In this document: positions 8,409 to 17,630 of the stretch, in pieces | Layout: each line of letters starts with the position of its first letter | Numbering within the stretch: the stretch's first letter is position 1 | Origin: Rhizobium oryziradicis | GTDB lineage: Bacteria; Pseudomonadota; Alphaproteobacteria; Rhizobiales; Rhizobiaceae | Length of the DNA: 64,000 bases | Direction: 5' to 3' | NCBI RefSeq assembly: GCF_001939045.1 | Contig: NZ_MKIM01000029.1 | Span: 343-64,342 of the forward strand | Program-made: the position numbers and the translations under genes | The notes under the pieces: generated by a model | What the model was told of the DNA's origin: nothing | Database searches by the model: none | What the model saw: the letters and a program-made list of their open reading frames with translations, nothing else

Positions 8409-9169
8409 TTGGACATTTCCTTGATGTCTTCTTCGACAATACCGAGGATTTTCAGGGTTTCGTTGCGCGCGCCTGCACTGTCTTGATCGGCAATGGCGCA
8501 AAACAGGGTGCGATGAAAGGGAAAGGAACGGCGGGCAAAATCGGGCCGATCAAAGGGCTTGTCCCAGAAGCGTTCAAACGCCTCGCGCATCTGCGCGAGG
8601 ATCTGGCCAAACAATGGGTTATGAGTGGCATCGTAAATCGCCACATGAAAGGCAAGATCTTCCTTGCCCGATGTTCCCTTGGCCAGATGCACCCGCTCCA
8701 TCACATCCAGCTTTTGCTCAATCCGCTTGAGATCATCGTCGGTTCTGCGCAAGGCCGCCATGGCTCCAGCCTCCACTTCAATGCCACGGCGCACCTCCAG
8801 CGTTTGCAAAAGCACATCGCGCAAATTGGCGGTCTCCATGCGAAGCGGCATGTGAACAGTGGAAGCATTGATCTGTTGCAACAGATAGGTGCCGCTGCCT
8901 TTTTTGGTTTCCACCACTCCCAGCGCCTGAAACCGCCCGAGAACCTCGCGCACGGTGGAGCGGCCCACGCCAAGGGCATTCATCAATTCGCGCTCGGTTG
9001 GCAAACGGTCACCACGCTTGAGACCTGCTTTGTCAATATAGCCGACCATTGCAGTGCTGACCTGCTGAACGCGATCCAATGGAGGCAGTTCCACAAGATG
9101 CTGGGACCGCCTCTTTGCCTTTTCAATGGATGTGGCGTCAGGCTGCATGGCCTCGGGAGGGCTTGTCAT
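8405..9169 (-). CDS. GntR-family regulator, FadR/FCD subgroup
   Basis: A 254-residue regulator with an N-terminal winged helix (about 45-105: GLKRGDRLPTERELMNALGVGRSTVREVLGRFQ) and an all-helical FCD ligand domain (about 115-245) with metal/acid-binding positions typical of the family (R.GIEVEAGAMAA, AFHVAIYDATHN). AAGGAAG eight bases before 9169 supports this start. It is first gene of the operon with the PLP lyase and M20 peptidase and divergent from the peptide transporter operon, so it probably controls both. A TGGTC-T-GAC site lies upstream. Effector unknown, likely a small carboxylate or amino acid. Confidence 0.9.
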   Translation of the reverse strand: MTSPPEAMQPDATSIEKAKRRSQHLVELPPLDRVQQVSTAMVGYIDKAGLKRGDRLPTERELMNALGVGRSTVREVLGRFQALGVVETKKGSGTYLLQQINASTVHMPLRMETANLRDVLLQTLEVRRGIEVEAGAMAALRRTDDDLKRIEQKLDVMERVHLAKGTSGKEDLAFHVAIYDATHNPLFGQILAQMREAFERFWDKPFDRPDFARRSFPFHRTLFCAIADQDSAGARNETLKILGIVEEDIKEMSK

Positions 9170-9202
9170 TCAGAATTCTTCCTTTTGTCGACCGCTTGAC
9201 AA

Positions 9203-9215
9203 TTGGTCTGACATC
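9203..9215. promoter_or_regulatory. candidate FadR-type operator
   Basis: TTGGTCTGACATC contains the GTC-N-GAC core of FadR-subgroup GntR operators (TGGTCNGACCA type). It lies 34 bases before the gntR start and about 185 bases before the peptide-binding protein gene, a position fitting control of both divergent operons. Binding is inferred. Confidence 0.45.
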
Positions 9216-9398
9216 TTAGCAGTATGCCACCCGGCGGCAAAGTCAAGACGACCTCAACGGCGCTGACGAAAGCTAAGAACGCGAACACCATAAATTTCAT
9301 CTTCGCGGATAGGATGAAAAGCAAAAACAACAGGTTATCCGCATCAAAAAAATGAGGGTGCCGCAAAGGCGCGAACAGATAAACTGGGGATTAAAGGT

Positions 9399-11021
9399 AT
9401 GAAATTTCGTCTTTTAGGCGGAGCTGTTGCCGTTTCGGTTGCTGCTTTGCTCACACATCCGGCCTTTGCTTTTGAAGGCAAAAACCTGACGGCACCGGAT
9501 TGCAGCTATGGCGGCAAAATCAAATCCATCGTCGCCACTGACGAGCACACCGTGACATTTTCCATGTGCTCACCAGACCCGGCTTTCAAAGCCAAGGCCG
9601 CCTTTGTGCCCTTTGGCATTCAGCCCGCCAAGCACATTGAAGAATTGGGTCCGGCCAAAAAGCTGTTGGACAACCCCATTGGCACCGGTCCCTTCAAGCT
9701 GGAGAGCTGGAACCGTGGCGATTCCATCACCATGGTGCGCAATGACGCTTACTGGGGCGACAAGCCCGCCTTCGACAAGCTGGTGTTCCGTTGGAACCAA
9801 TCCGGTGCAGGCCGCCTGAATGAGTTGCGCGCTGGCACCGTTGATGAAATCACCAACATCAGCCCCGACGATTTTGACAGCGTCAAAAACGATCCCGATC
9901 TGCAATTTTTGCCGCAGCCAGCGCCCAATATCCTCTATCTCGGCATGGTCAATACGGTAAAACCCTTTGACAACGAAAAGGTGCGCCAGGCCATTGCCAT
10001 GGGCATTGACCGGCAGCGGATCGTTGACAATTTCTACCCGCAAGGCTCGATCGTCGCCTCGCATTTCACGCCCTGCTCGCTGCCCAATGGCTGTGCTGGC
10101 AAGGACTGGTATAGCTTTGATGCCAGTGCTGCCAAAAAGTTGATGGCGGATGCCGGCTTTCCAAACGGCTTCAAAACCAAGATCTATTATCGCGATGTTT
10201 TCCGCTCCTACCTGCCGGAACCCAGCGTGGTGGCGGTTGAGTTCCAGACCCAGTTGAAGAAAAATCTCGGCATTGATGCCGAAGTGGTTCCCATGGAATC
10301 TGGCAAGTTCATTGACGAGTCCAGCGCAGGCCGCCTCGACGGCTTCTACCTGCTTGGCTGGGGTGCAGATTATCCGCACATCACCAATTTCCTTGATTAC
10401 CACTTTGGCAAAACATCAAAGCTGTTCGGCACCACCTTCCCTGATATCACCAAGGGATTGACCGAAGGCGGAACCATTGCCGATGTCAAAAAGGCCGAGC
10501 CAATTTATGCGGCCGTCAACGATGCCATTCGCCAGCATGTGCCCATGGTGCCAATCGTGCATGGGGCCGCCGCTTTTGCAGCCCGTGCAACCTTGAAGAA
10601 TGCATCTGTGCGCCCCTTTGGCTCACCGCTGTTGCAGGATGAAATTCCCGGCAAGGACACACTGGTGTTTATGCAAAACGCCGAGCCCATCAGCCTCTAT
10701 TGTGGCGATGAAACCGACGGCGAAACGCTGAACGCCTGCACACCCATCACCGAAACACTGCTCAACTATGCCAAGGACAGCGGCGATATCACCCCCGGTC
10801 TTGCCACCAGCTGTGATGCCAATGACGATTCCACCGTCTGGACCTGCCATTTGCGCAAAGGTGTGAAATTCACCGATGGATCGGATTTCAATGCCAATGA
10901 TGTTGTGGTCTCCTGGGCTGCGGGTCTGGATGCTTCAAATCCTGCCCATGTCGGCAACACCGGCTCGTTCGATTACTTCTCATCCCTCTGGGGCGGGTTG
11001 ATGAACGCCAAGAAGAAGTAA
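9399..11021 (+). CDS. peptide ABC transporter substrate-binding protein, apparently circularly permuted
   Basis: A 540-residue periplasmic protein of the DppA/OppA (SBP_bac_5) type with a signal peptide (about 1-24, cleaving after PAFA). The blocks are in an unusual order. After the signal come the segments normally found in the middle and end of DppA (KSIVATDEHTVTF at ~50, NPIGTGPFKLESW at ~92, VRQAIAMGIDR at ~195, then lobe II). The usual N-terminal segments (ISLYCGDETDGE at ~430, HLRKGVKFTDGSDFNANDVV at ~485, FDYFSSLWGG at ~525) are at the C-terminus. Total length is normal, so this is a rearranged, not truncated, protein. First gene of a five-gene transporter operon and followed by a hairpin. 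Confidence 0.88.
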   Translation: MKFRLLGGAVAVSVAALLTHPAFAFEGKNLTAPDCSYGGKIKSIVATDEHTVTFSMCSPDPAFKAKAAFVPFGIQPAKHIEELGPAKKLLDNPIGTGPFKLESWNRGDSITMVRNDAYWGDKPAFDKLVFRWNQSGAGRLNELRAGTVDEITNISPDDFDSVKNDPDLQFLPQPAPNILYLGMVNTVKPFDNEKVRQAIAMGIDRQRIVDNFYPQGSIVASHFTPCSLPNGCAGKDWYSFDASAAKKLMADAGFPNGFKTKIYYRDVFRSYLPEPSVVAVEFQTQLKKNLGIDAEVVPMESGKFIDESSAGRLDGFYLLGWGADYPHITNFLDYHFGKTSKLFGTTFPDITKGLTEGGTIADVKKAEPIYAAVNDAIRQHVPMVPIVHGAAAFAARATLKNASVRPFGSPLLQDEIPGKDTLVFMQNAEPISLYCGDETDGETLNACTPITETLLNYAKDSGDITPGLATSCDANDDSTVWTCHLRKGVKFTDGSDFNANDVVVSWAAGLDASNPAHVGNTGSFDYFSSLWGGLMNAKKK

Positions 11022-11039
11022 CACCATCGCTGACGCATC

Positions 11040-11066
11040 AGGCTGGGCACATTTGCCCAGCCTTTT
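11040..11066 (+). terminator. intra-operon hairpin after the binding-protein gene
   Basis: AGGCTGGGC (11040-11048) pairs perfectly with GCCCAGCCT (11055-11063) and is followed by TTT. Such leaky terminators or mRNA-protecting hairpins downstream of binding-protein genes commonly give higher levels of the binding protein than of the permeases that follow. Confidence 0.7.
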
Positions 11067-11193
11067 ATAGCGAAGCCCCACCGACAGGCTGGGTAGGATG
11101 CGCTATAATATATTCTATTTATTGCATAATATCTTCTCGAGGCCGTTGATGGTTCGATGGTCTATGCAATGAAATCCGGTGATAGGACCTGCG

Positions 11194-12273
11194 ATGCTCG
11201 GATACGCTTTCAAACGTTTACTGATATCCATCCCCGTTATTTTCGGCATTCTGATTGTGACTTTCGCTCTCGCCCGGCTCATTCCGGGTGATCCGTGCAA
11301 GGCCATGCTTGGCGAAAAAGCCAATGCCGAGACCTGTGCGGCCTTCATTACGCGCTACGGCTTTGACAAGCCTTTGCCTGCGCAGTTTTTCATTTATGTC
11401 ACCGACATGCTGCACGGCAATTTTGGCATTTCCATCCGCTCTTCACGGCCTGTCACCCAGATCATTGTTGAGCGTCTACCGATGACCGCCGAGCTCGCGG
11501 TGCTGGCGCTGATTGTTGCCACCATCACCGGTGTTGGCCTGGGCGTTATAGCCGCCCGTCGTCATAATTCTGCGGCTGATGTTGGCACCATGGTCATCGC
11601 CAATGCCGGTATCTCCATGCCAGTCTTCTGGCTGGGCCTGATGCTGGCCTATCTGTTTGGGGTCATGCTGCGCGGCACGCCTCTTTGGTTGCCGCCATCG
11701 GGACGGCTTTCAGCCGGGGTCAATTCCATTCCCTTCTATGAGGTCTGGCACTGGCAATTGGCAGCGGACAGCAGCTGGAGCAGAATCCTCGAGTTTTTCT
11801 CCAATTTTTACATCCTCAACGCCTTGGTGACCGGAAACTGGGCCGTATTCTGGGACGCTGTGCGCCATATGGTCCTGCCGGTTTTGGCGCTTTCCACCAT
11901 CCCCATGGCCGTTATTGCCCGCATGACCCGCTCATCCCTGCTGGATGTGCTGGGGCGTGATTATGTGCGCACCGCCCGTGCCAAAGGGGTGCCGGAAAAA
12001 AGCGTGGTGCGCGAACATGCACTGGGCAACGCGCTTTTGCCGGTGGTCACCATTCTGGGCTTGCAAATGGGCGCGCTGCTCAGCGGTGCGGTGTTGACCG
12101 AAACGGTCTTTGGCCTGTCTGGCGTTGGTCGCATGCTGGTGGAAGCCATTTTTGCGCGCGACTATCCCGTGGTGCAGGCGTTCACGGTGATGATTGCCGT
12201 GTCCTATGTGGCCATCAACCTGCTGGTGGACCTCTCCTATACTTACCTCGATCCCCGCATTCGCCCACAATAG
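11194..12273 (+). CDS. peptide ABC transporter permease, DppB type
   Basis: A 359-residue inner-membrane permease. Start at 11194 (MLGYAFKRLL) has AGGA six bases upstream; an earlier GTG in frame is less likely. It opens with the DppB signature helix and ARLIPGDPC motif and contains the EAA loop in the C-terminal third (RTARAKGVPEKSVVREHALGNALLP). Around six membrane helices are expected. A segment of about 60 residues near 175-235 lengthens the periplasmic loop compared with E. coli DppB. Works with the DppC-type permease eight bases downstream and the two ATPases. Confidence 0.92.
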   Translation: MLGYAFKRLLISIPVIFGILIVTFALARLIPGDPCKAMLGEKANAETCAAFITRYGFDKPLPAQFFIYVTDMLHGNFGISIRSSRPVTQIIVERLPMTAELAVLALIVATITGVGLGVIAARRHNSAADVGTMVIANAGISMPVFWLGLMLAYLFGVMLRGTPLWLPPSGRLSAGVNSIPFYEVWHWQLAADSSWSRILEFFSNFYILNALVTGNWAVFWDAVRHMVLPVLALSTIPMAVIARMTRSSLLDVLGRDYVRTARAKGVPEKSVVREHALGNALLPVVTILGLQMGALLSGAVLTETVFGLSGVGRMLVEAIFARDYPVVQAFTVMIAVSYVAINLLVDLSYTYLDPRIRPQ

Positions 12274-12281
12274 GATCACTC

Positions 12282-13235
12282 ATGACCCGTTTGAATATTG
12301 CATCGGCCAATGCAGCAGAGACTATTCTCGAAGATGGCCTGATTGGTGATCCCGTGCCCTTGTGGCGCAAGACGTTGGGGCGTTTGCTGCGGCTTCGCTC
12401 TGGTCAGGTCGGATTGTTCATTATTGGCACCTTGATTCTGGTGGCGATTTTCGCACCCTTGATTGCGCCCTATGATCCCGATCAGGTTTTGATCGGCGTT
12501 GAGCAGGTCAAGCGCCGCGAACCGCCGTGCATTCATCTGCTTGGCTGCGATGCAAGCCGCCCGCAGCATATTATGGGCATCGATGGCAACGCACGCGATT
12601 CCTTTTCGCGCATTCTCTATGGCACGCGCGTCAGCCTGATCATTGGCCTCACCACCGTCACCACCGCGCTGATCGTTGGCGTGTTTCTCGGCGCTATTGC
12701 CGGATATTTCCGGGGCTGGGTCGATAATATCATCATGCGGATCATGGATGTGATCCTTGGTTTTCCATCACTGTTGCTGGCCATTGCCATTGTTGCAGTG
12801 CTGGGGCCGGGTATTCGCAATGCGCTGCTGGCAATCTCCATCGTCTCGGTGCCCGCCTATGCGCGCGTCACCCGCGCCAGCGTGCTCTCGGTCAAAACCT
12901 TTGATTTTGTGGCCGCAACCCGCGTTCTGGGCGGCAGCAAATGGCGCATTCTGTTTTTGCGCGTGCTGCCCAACGCCATCACTCCCATTGTGGTGCTGGC
13001 AACGCTTGGGGTTGCCACCGCCATTCTGGATGCCGCGGGCTTAAGCTTTCTTGGCCTTGGGGCACAGCCGCCCACACCGGAATGGGGCACCATGTTGGGC
13101 TCTGCCCGCAACGAGATCTTCTCCGCGCCGCATCTGGTGTTCTTTCCCGGCCTTGCCATCATGCTGACCGTGCTTGGCTTCAACCTTCTCGGAGATGGGT
13201 TGCGCGATGCCCTCGATCCGCGGCTTCATACGTGA
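12282..13235 (+). CDS. peptide ABC transporter permease, DppC type
   Basis: A 317-residue permease with the N-terminal OppC/DppC helix (about 45-65), a periplasmic loop containing two Cys residues (PPCIHLLGCD, ~84-92) before IMGIDGNARDSFSRILYGTRVSL, and an EAA-type loop (VAATRVLGGSKWRILFLRVLPN). The pair of cysteines in the first periplasmic loop is not typical of the E. coli protein and could form a disulfide. Spaced eight bases from the DppB-type gene; forms the heterodimeric channel for peptides. Confidence 0.92.
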   Translation: MTRLNIASANAAETILEDGLIGDPVPLWRKTLGRLLRLRSGQVGLFIIGTLILVAIFAPLIAPYDPDQVLIGVEQVKRREPPCIHLLGCDASRPQHIMGIDGNARDSFSRILYGTRVSLIIGLTTVTTALIVGVFLGAIAGYFRGWVDNIIMRIMDVILGFPSLLLAIAIVAVLGPGIRNALLAISIVSVPAYARVTRASVLSVKTFDFVAATRVLGGSKWRILFLRVLPNAITPIVVLATLGVATAILDAAGLSFLGLGAQPPTPEWGTMLGSARNEIFSAPHLVFFPGLAIMLTVLGFNLLGDGLRDALDPRLHT

Positions 13236-13242
13236 GGACAGC

Positions 13243-14265
13243 ATGACCCATCCTAGTCTCGAAATGCGGGCTATTCTCGAAATCCGAAATCTGAGCACGC
13301 GGTTTGACACACGATCCGGCACGGCACAGGCGGTTGATCGTGTCTCTCTGTCGCTTGAAGCTGGCAAAACCCTGTGCATCGTTGGTGAAAGCGGGTGCGG
13401 AAAATCCATCACCGCACTCAGCATCATGGGGCTTGTGCCCTATCCCGGCAAAGTTGTTGGTGGCGAAGTGCTGCTGGATGGGGTCGATCTTCGTACCATG
13501 TCGCCAGTGGATACCAGCAAGGTGCGCGGCAACCGGATTTCGATGATCTTCCAGGACCCATCCTCCGCCCTCAACCCGGTTCACACCGTGGGGCGGCAGA
13601 TTGCCGAGGTCTATCGGCTGCATAAAAACATGAGCAAAAGCGAAGCCGAGGCTGCGGCGATTGCCATGTTGAGCGCGGTCGGCATTCCAGACCCCAAGCG
13701 CCGCATGAAAGCCTATCCACATGAAATGTCGGGCGGCATGGCCCAGCGGGTGATGATTGCCATGGCGCTGGCCTGCCAGCCGGAAGTGTTGATTGCCGAT
13801 GAGCCGACAACGGCATTGGATGTCACCATTCAGGCGCAAATCCTGGATCTCATGCGCGATTTGCAGCGCGATTTCGGCACCGCCATCATTTTGATCACCC
13901 ATGATCTTGGAGTGGTTGCCGAAATGGCAGACCATGTGGCTGTGATGTATGCCGGGCAAGTGGTTGAGCTGGCCGATGTGAGAACGCTGTTTAAATCCCC
14001 CAAACATCCCTACACCCAAGCCTTGCTGCGCTCGGTGCCCGTGCTTGGCCAATCGCCGGACATGCTTGAGGTGATTGAAGGGCGCGTACCGCAACTCACC
14101 CATTTGCCGGAGGGCTGTCTGTTTGCGCCGCGCTGCACGCTGCGGCGCGAGACCAATGATCCGCGCTGCGTGAACGAGACTCCCGACCTCATCGAGATCA
14201 ACGATGCCCATCACTGTCGATGTTGGCTGACGACTCCGGCCTATTCTGAGGGAGAGCCAGCATGA
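13243..14265 (+). CDS. peptide ABC transporter ATPase, DppD type
   Basis: A 340-residue cytoplasmic ATPase. Start at 13243 follows GTGAGGACAGC; a longer frame overlapping the permease is not needed. Walker A GESGCGKS, Q-loop FQDPSSALNP, signature SGGMAQRV, Walker B VLIADEPTTALD and the switch His in ITHDLGVV are all present. The C-terminal oligopeptide-transport extension contains the cysteines of CLFAPRCTL... DPRC, which in relatives can carry an iron-sulfur cluster. Overlaps the next ATPase gene by ATGA. Confidence 0.93.
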   Translation: MTHPSLEMRAILEIRNLSTRFDTRSGTAQAVDRVSLSLEAGKTLCIVGESGCGKSITALSIMGLVPYPGKVVGGEVLLDGVDLRTMSPVDTSKVRGNRISMIFQDPSSALNPVHTVGRQIAEVYRLHKNMSKSEAEAAAIAMLSAVGIPDPKRRMKAYPHEMSGGMAQRVMIAMALACQPEVLIADEPTTALDVTIQAQILDLMRDLQRDFGTAIILITHDLGVVAEMADHVAVMYAGQVVELADVRTLFKSPKHPYTQALLRSVPVLGQSPDMLEVIEGRVPQLTHLPEGCLFAPRCTLRRETNDPRCVNETPDLIEINDAHHCRCWLTTPAYSEGEPA

Positions 14266-15236
14266 GCGCGCTTGTTGAAATGAACCATATCAAAATGGCC
14301 TTCCCGGTTACGGGCGGTGCTTTTCAGCGCGTGAAAGGCTATGTCAATGCTGTCAACGACATCAGCCTGACCATTGAACGCGGCCGTACATTGGGCGTGG
14401 TAGGTGAAAGTGGCTGTGGCAAATCCACGCTGGCACGGATTGTGGTGGGATTGTTTGCCCCCACCGCTGGCGAGATTGTTTTCGATGGCAAACAGATTGC
14501 CGGACCCGGCTTGGGCGTTGATTTTGCCTCCAGCCGCCGCATCCAGATCGTGTTTCAAGACCCCTACTCGTCGCTGGACCCGCGCCTCCCCATCGGTGAT
14601 TCCATTGCCGAGGGATTGATCATCCACGGCATCGGCGACAAAGCCAGCCGTCGCAAGGCCGTGAGCGATATGCTGGAATTGGTGGGTCTTCCACCCCAGG
14701 CCGCAGATCGCTATCCGCACGAGTTTTCCGGCGGCCAACGCCAACGCATCGGCATTGCCCGTGCCCTCATTCTTCAGCCGGAATTTCTGGTGTGTGACGA
14801 GCCAACCTCGGCGCTCGATGTGTCTGTGCAGGCGCAAATCCTCAACCTGCTCAAACAGTTGAAGACCCGGCTCAACCTGACCATGATGTTCATTTCCCAC
14901 AATCTGGCTGTGGTCCGGCATATCGCCGATGATGTTGTGGTGATGTATCTCGGCCACGCGGTTGAGCATGGTCCGGTGGAGATGCTGTTTAGCAATCCGC
15001 GCCATCCCTACACCAAGGCACTTCTATCCGCGACACTGATTGCCGATCCGGATCGACGCGGCGAGCGCATAAAGCTTGTTGGCGAAATGCCATCGCCACT
15101 CAACCCACCCACCGGCTGTCCGTTTCACCCGCGCTGCGCATTGGCCAATGAGCGCTGCAAGGCAGAGATGCCATTGATGACAATCGTGAATACCGTCACC
15201 GTCGCCTGCCATGCCGTTGAAGAAGGCAGAGCCTGA
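14262..15236 (+). CDS. peptide ABC transporter ATPase, DppF type
   Basis: A 324-residue ATPase that pairs with the DppD-type subunit. Walker A GESGCGKST, Q-loop VFQDPYSSLDP, signature FSGGQRQRIGIARAL, Walker B FLVCDEPTSALD and H-loop ISHNLAVV are intact. The C-terminal CPFHPRCALANERC segment carries the family cysteine motif. Start overlaps the previous stop (ATGA 14262-14265), so the two ATPases are coupled. Confidence 0.93.
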   Translation: MSALVEMNHIKMAFPVTGGAFQRVKGYVNAVNDISLTIERGRTLGVVGESGCGKSTLARIVVGLFAPTAGEIVFDGKQIAGPGLGVDFASSRRIQIVFQDPYSSLDPRLPIGDSIAEGLIIHGIGDKASRRKAVSDMLELVGLPPQAADRYPHEFSGGQRQRIGIARALILQPEFLVCDEPTSALDVSVQAQILNLLKQLKTRLNLTMMFISHNLAVVRHIADDVVVMYLGHAVEHGPVEMLFSNPRHPYTKALLSATLIADPDRRGERIKLVGEMPSPLNPPTGCPFHPRCALANERCKAEMPLMTIVNTVTVACHAVEEGRA

Positions 15237-15283
15237 TTCCGTCATCCGTTGAGGGTTTTCGCTTCGAAACAAGGGAATAAAAC

Positions 15284-16426
15284 ATGTCATCACCCACGTC
15301 TGTGCCGATGATTTCCACTCCTGAGCGCCTCCAGCGGCTGACGAGCTTGCGTTTGAGAATGGCGGCGCAAGGTATTGGTGCCGTCTTGCTTGGCTCCACC
15401 GAGAGCCTGGGCTATTTCACCGGCCTGGTCTGGCATTCCAGCGAGCGCTTGCTGGGTGCCGTGATCACCTCTTCTGATCTCGTCTATATCGTCCCTGGAT
15501 TTGAGCGCAGCCGGGTGGAAACGCTCAACCATCTGCCCGGTGAGATAAAGGTCTGGGAAGAAGAGGAAAGCAGTGCGCGTCTGGTGGCCTCCCTGTTGCC
15601 GCAAGGCACCCATCTCGCCGTGGATGATGCCGTGCCGCTTTTCGTCTACCATGCGCTCAAGCAGCATATCTCAGCCGACAGACTGATCGACGGCGGCCCG
15701 CTCCTGCGGGGCCAACGCCTTCGAAAATCACCTGCGGAAATCGCCATTATTCAATATGCCATGAACTTGACACTGGAGGTTCAGCGCAAAGCCCACGCCA
15801 TGATCAGGCCCGGCATTGCGGCATCCGATGTGGTTCGTTTTATTGATGAAGAGCACAGACGTCTTGGCGCAAGCAATGGCTCGACCTTTTGCATCGTCTC
15901 TTTTGGTGAGACCACGTCGCTCCCCCATGGGGCCGATGGCGAGCAATTTTATCAGCCAGGTGATGTGGTGTTGGTGGATACCGGATGCCGCATTGACGGC
16001 TATCATTCCGACATCACCCGCACCTACATGCTGGATGAGCCAACGGCGGATTTTGCGAAGATATGGGCCATTGAACGCGAGGCACAGCAAGCCGTGTTCG
16101 ATGCCGCGCGCATTGGTGCCACCTGCGGCAGCCTTGATGATGCGGCCCGCAAAGTATTGATCCATCACGGACTTGGGCCGGATTATCGCCTGCCCGGTCT
16201 GCCGCACCGCGCCGGCCATGGTCTTGGCCTTGAGGGGCATGAAGAGCCCTATATCGTGCGCGGCAGCACGGTTGCTCTGGAAGAAGGCATGTGCTTTTCC
16301 AATGAACCGATGATTGTTCTGCCCGGTCAATTCGGCCTGCGCCTTGAGGACATCATCCAGATGACCGCCGATGGGCCTTCATGGTTCACGATGCCTGCCA
16401 AAGGACCGACCGAACCCTTTGCGTGA
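15284..16426 (+). CDS. M24-family Xaa-Pro peptidase / creatinase-like hydrolase
   Basis: A 380-residue pita-bread-fold metallopeptidase with an N-terminal creatinase-like domain (about 1-150) and a C-terminal catalytic domain. Five metal ligands are visible: Asp in VDTGCRIDG and HSDITRT, His in HRAGHGLGL, Glu in FSNEPM and Glu in LRLEDI. AAGGGA lies eight bases before the ATG. It is the last gene of the peptide transporter operon, 47 bases after the second ATPase gene, which supports a role in removing or splitting proline-containing residues from imported peptides. It converges with the LacI gene nine bases away. Confidence 0.9.
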   Translation: MSSPTSVPMISTPERLQRLTSLRLRMAAQGIGAVLLGSTESLGYFTGLVWHSSERLLGAVITSSDLVYIVPGFERSRVETLNHLPGEIKVWEEEESSARLVASLLPQGTHLAVDDAVPLFVYHALKQHISADRLIDGGPLLRGQRLRKSPAEIAIIQYAMNLTLEVQRKAHAMIRPGIAASDVVRFIDEEHRRLGASNGSTFCIVSFGETTSLPHGADGEQFYQPGDVVLVDTGCRIDGYHSDITRTYMLDEPTADFAKIWAIEREAQQAVFDAARIGATCGSLDDAARKVLIHHGLGPDYRLPGLPHRAGHGLGLEGHEEPYIVRGSTVALEEGMCFSNEPMIVLPGQFGLRLEDIIQMTADGPSWFTMPAKGPTEPFA

Positions 16427-16435
16427 CGGGTGATG

Positions 16436-17488
16436 TTACGGCAAAGGCGGTGTGGCAACGCTTGCGGTGGATTTGCGCTCAACAATATGACATGCAAGCT
16501 CAATGCGACGGGCGGGCCGGGATAGGCCGCCAATGCCATCGAGCAAAAGGTCAAGGGCAGAGGCCCCAATTTCGCGCATCGGAATATGAATCGTGGTCAA
16601 GGGCGGGTTGTAAAATGCGGCCTGCGGCAAGTCATCCATGCCCATAACCGAAACGTCGTTTGGTACCGTGAAACCAGCCCGTTGCACCCCAACCATGGCC
16701 CCCGCCGCAAGGCTCTCGCCTGCCGTCAACACGGCCGAGAAATCCAGCCCCCGCTGCGCAATGCGCTTGAAAATTGCGTCAGAAGCAAGGTCTGGCAGCC
16801 AGTCCTCAACATTCACGACCATGTCTTGCACATCGCTGATGCCGCTTTGAACCATGGCGTCGCGCCAGCCTTCAAACCTTCGCTCGATGGTGCGCCGTCC
16901 ACGCCGCATCATGAAAAGAATGCGCTCATGACCAAGCTTTTGCAGATATTCTGTTGCCATGCGCGTAGCGGAGCGATTGCACGGCGTGACGCTGGACAGC
17001 CGCATCAAAGGATCATCACCATTGATCAGCACAACAGGTTTGCTGAAATCGCGCGTCAGCGCCAAAATTTCTTCGTCGTCCAAAGTGAGGAACAAGAAGC
17101 CGGCGACATCGGGGTCCGCCAATGCCTCTTGCAAGGACTCAGCGATATTGCTTCGCTCAACAATCGGCTGGGTAACGATTTCAATCCCCAGCGTGTCGGC
17201 CCGCTGATGAAGACCTTCCAGTACCTGCGCGGTGAATTGATTGCGCACATAGTCGATCATCGCCGCGCTGCTGGCGGCCAAAACCACTTTTTTACAGCTC
17301 ACGGCGACGGGAACCACATAGTTCAGCGACTTTGCCATCTCCATGACTTGATTGCGAATTTCTGCGCGCACGCCTTTCTCACCAGCAAGGGCGCGCGATG
17401 CCGTGCTCAGCGAGACACCGCACCGCTCTGCAATATCTTCCAGCCGCACTTTCCTGCTTGGTTTGCCACGCTTGCCCAGTTTCGTCAT
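16436..17488 (-). CDS. LacI-family regulator of the pectin-fragment operon
   Basis: A 350-residue repressor. Start at 17488 (MTKLGKRGKPSRK) follows GAGGACC at proper spacing; a longer upstream frame is not supported. The N-terminal helix-turn-helix and hinge (about 15-65: VRLEDIAERCGVSLSTASRALAGEKGV) precede a periplasmic-binding-protein-like sensor domain (about 70-345). It is divergent from the GH105/kduI/ABC operon, 142 bases away, and so probably represses it until a uronate-derived sugar binds. A TTGCGCAA palindrome lies between the genes. Confidence 0.9.
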   Translation of the reverse strand: MTKLGKRGKPSRKVRLEDIAERCGVSLSTASRALAGEKGVRAEIRNQVMEMAKSLNYVVPVAVSCKKVVLAASSAAMIDYVRNQFTAQVLEGLHQRADTLGIEIVTQPIVERSNIAESLQEALADPDVAGFLFLTLDDEEILALTRDFSKPVVLINGDDPLMRLSSVTPCNRSATRMATEYLQKLGHERILFMMRRGRRTIERRFEGWRDAMVQSGISDVQDMVVNVEDWLPDLASDAIFKRIAQRGLDFSAVLTAGESLAAGAMVGVQRAGFTVPNDVSVMGMDDLPQAAFYNPPLTTIHIPMREIGASALDLLLDGIGGLSRPARRIELACHIVERKSTASVATPPLP

Positions 17489-17536
17489 CTTGCGGTCCTC
17501 AAGGTTCTTTCTCGCAAACTGCAATAAATTTTCATA

Positions 17537-17544
17537 TTGCGCAA
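17537..17544. promoter_or_regulatory. candidate LacI-type operator
   Basis: TTGCGCAA is a perfect palindrome with the central CG step typical of LacI-family operators, in an AT-rich setting between the divergent lacI-type gene and the catabolic operon, 49 bases from the repressor start and 87 from the GH105 start. Short, so only tentative. Confidence 0.35.
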
Positions 17545-17630
17545 ATCTATTCGCTATGTCACCACTGCATTCGACAACGCAGTGCGCGAGGGAAGACGCT
17601 GTACTTGCGGATATTGGGAGGAGTTTCCAG

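Noticed and set aside
9399..11021. Binding protein as a truncated or frameshifted pseudogene
   Set aside because: Starts mid-domain by normal DppA order, but the missing part is found at the C-terminus, length is full and the signal peptide is intact; permutation explains it better.
13180..14214. 344-residue minus-strand open frame opposite the DppD-type ATPase
   Set aside because: The plus strand encodes all ATPase motifs; the antisense frame shows none.
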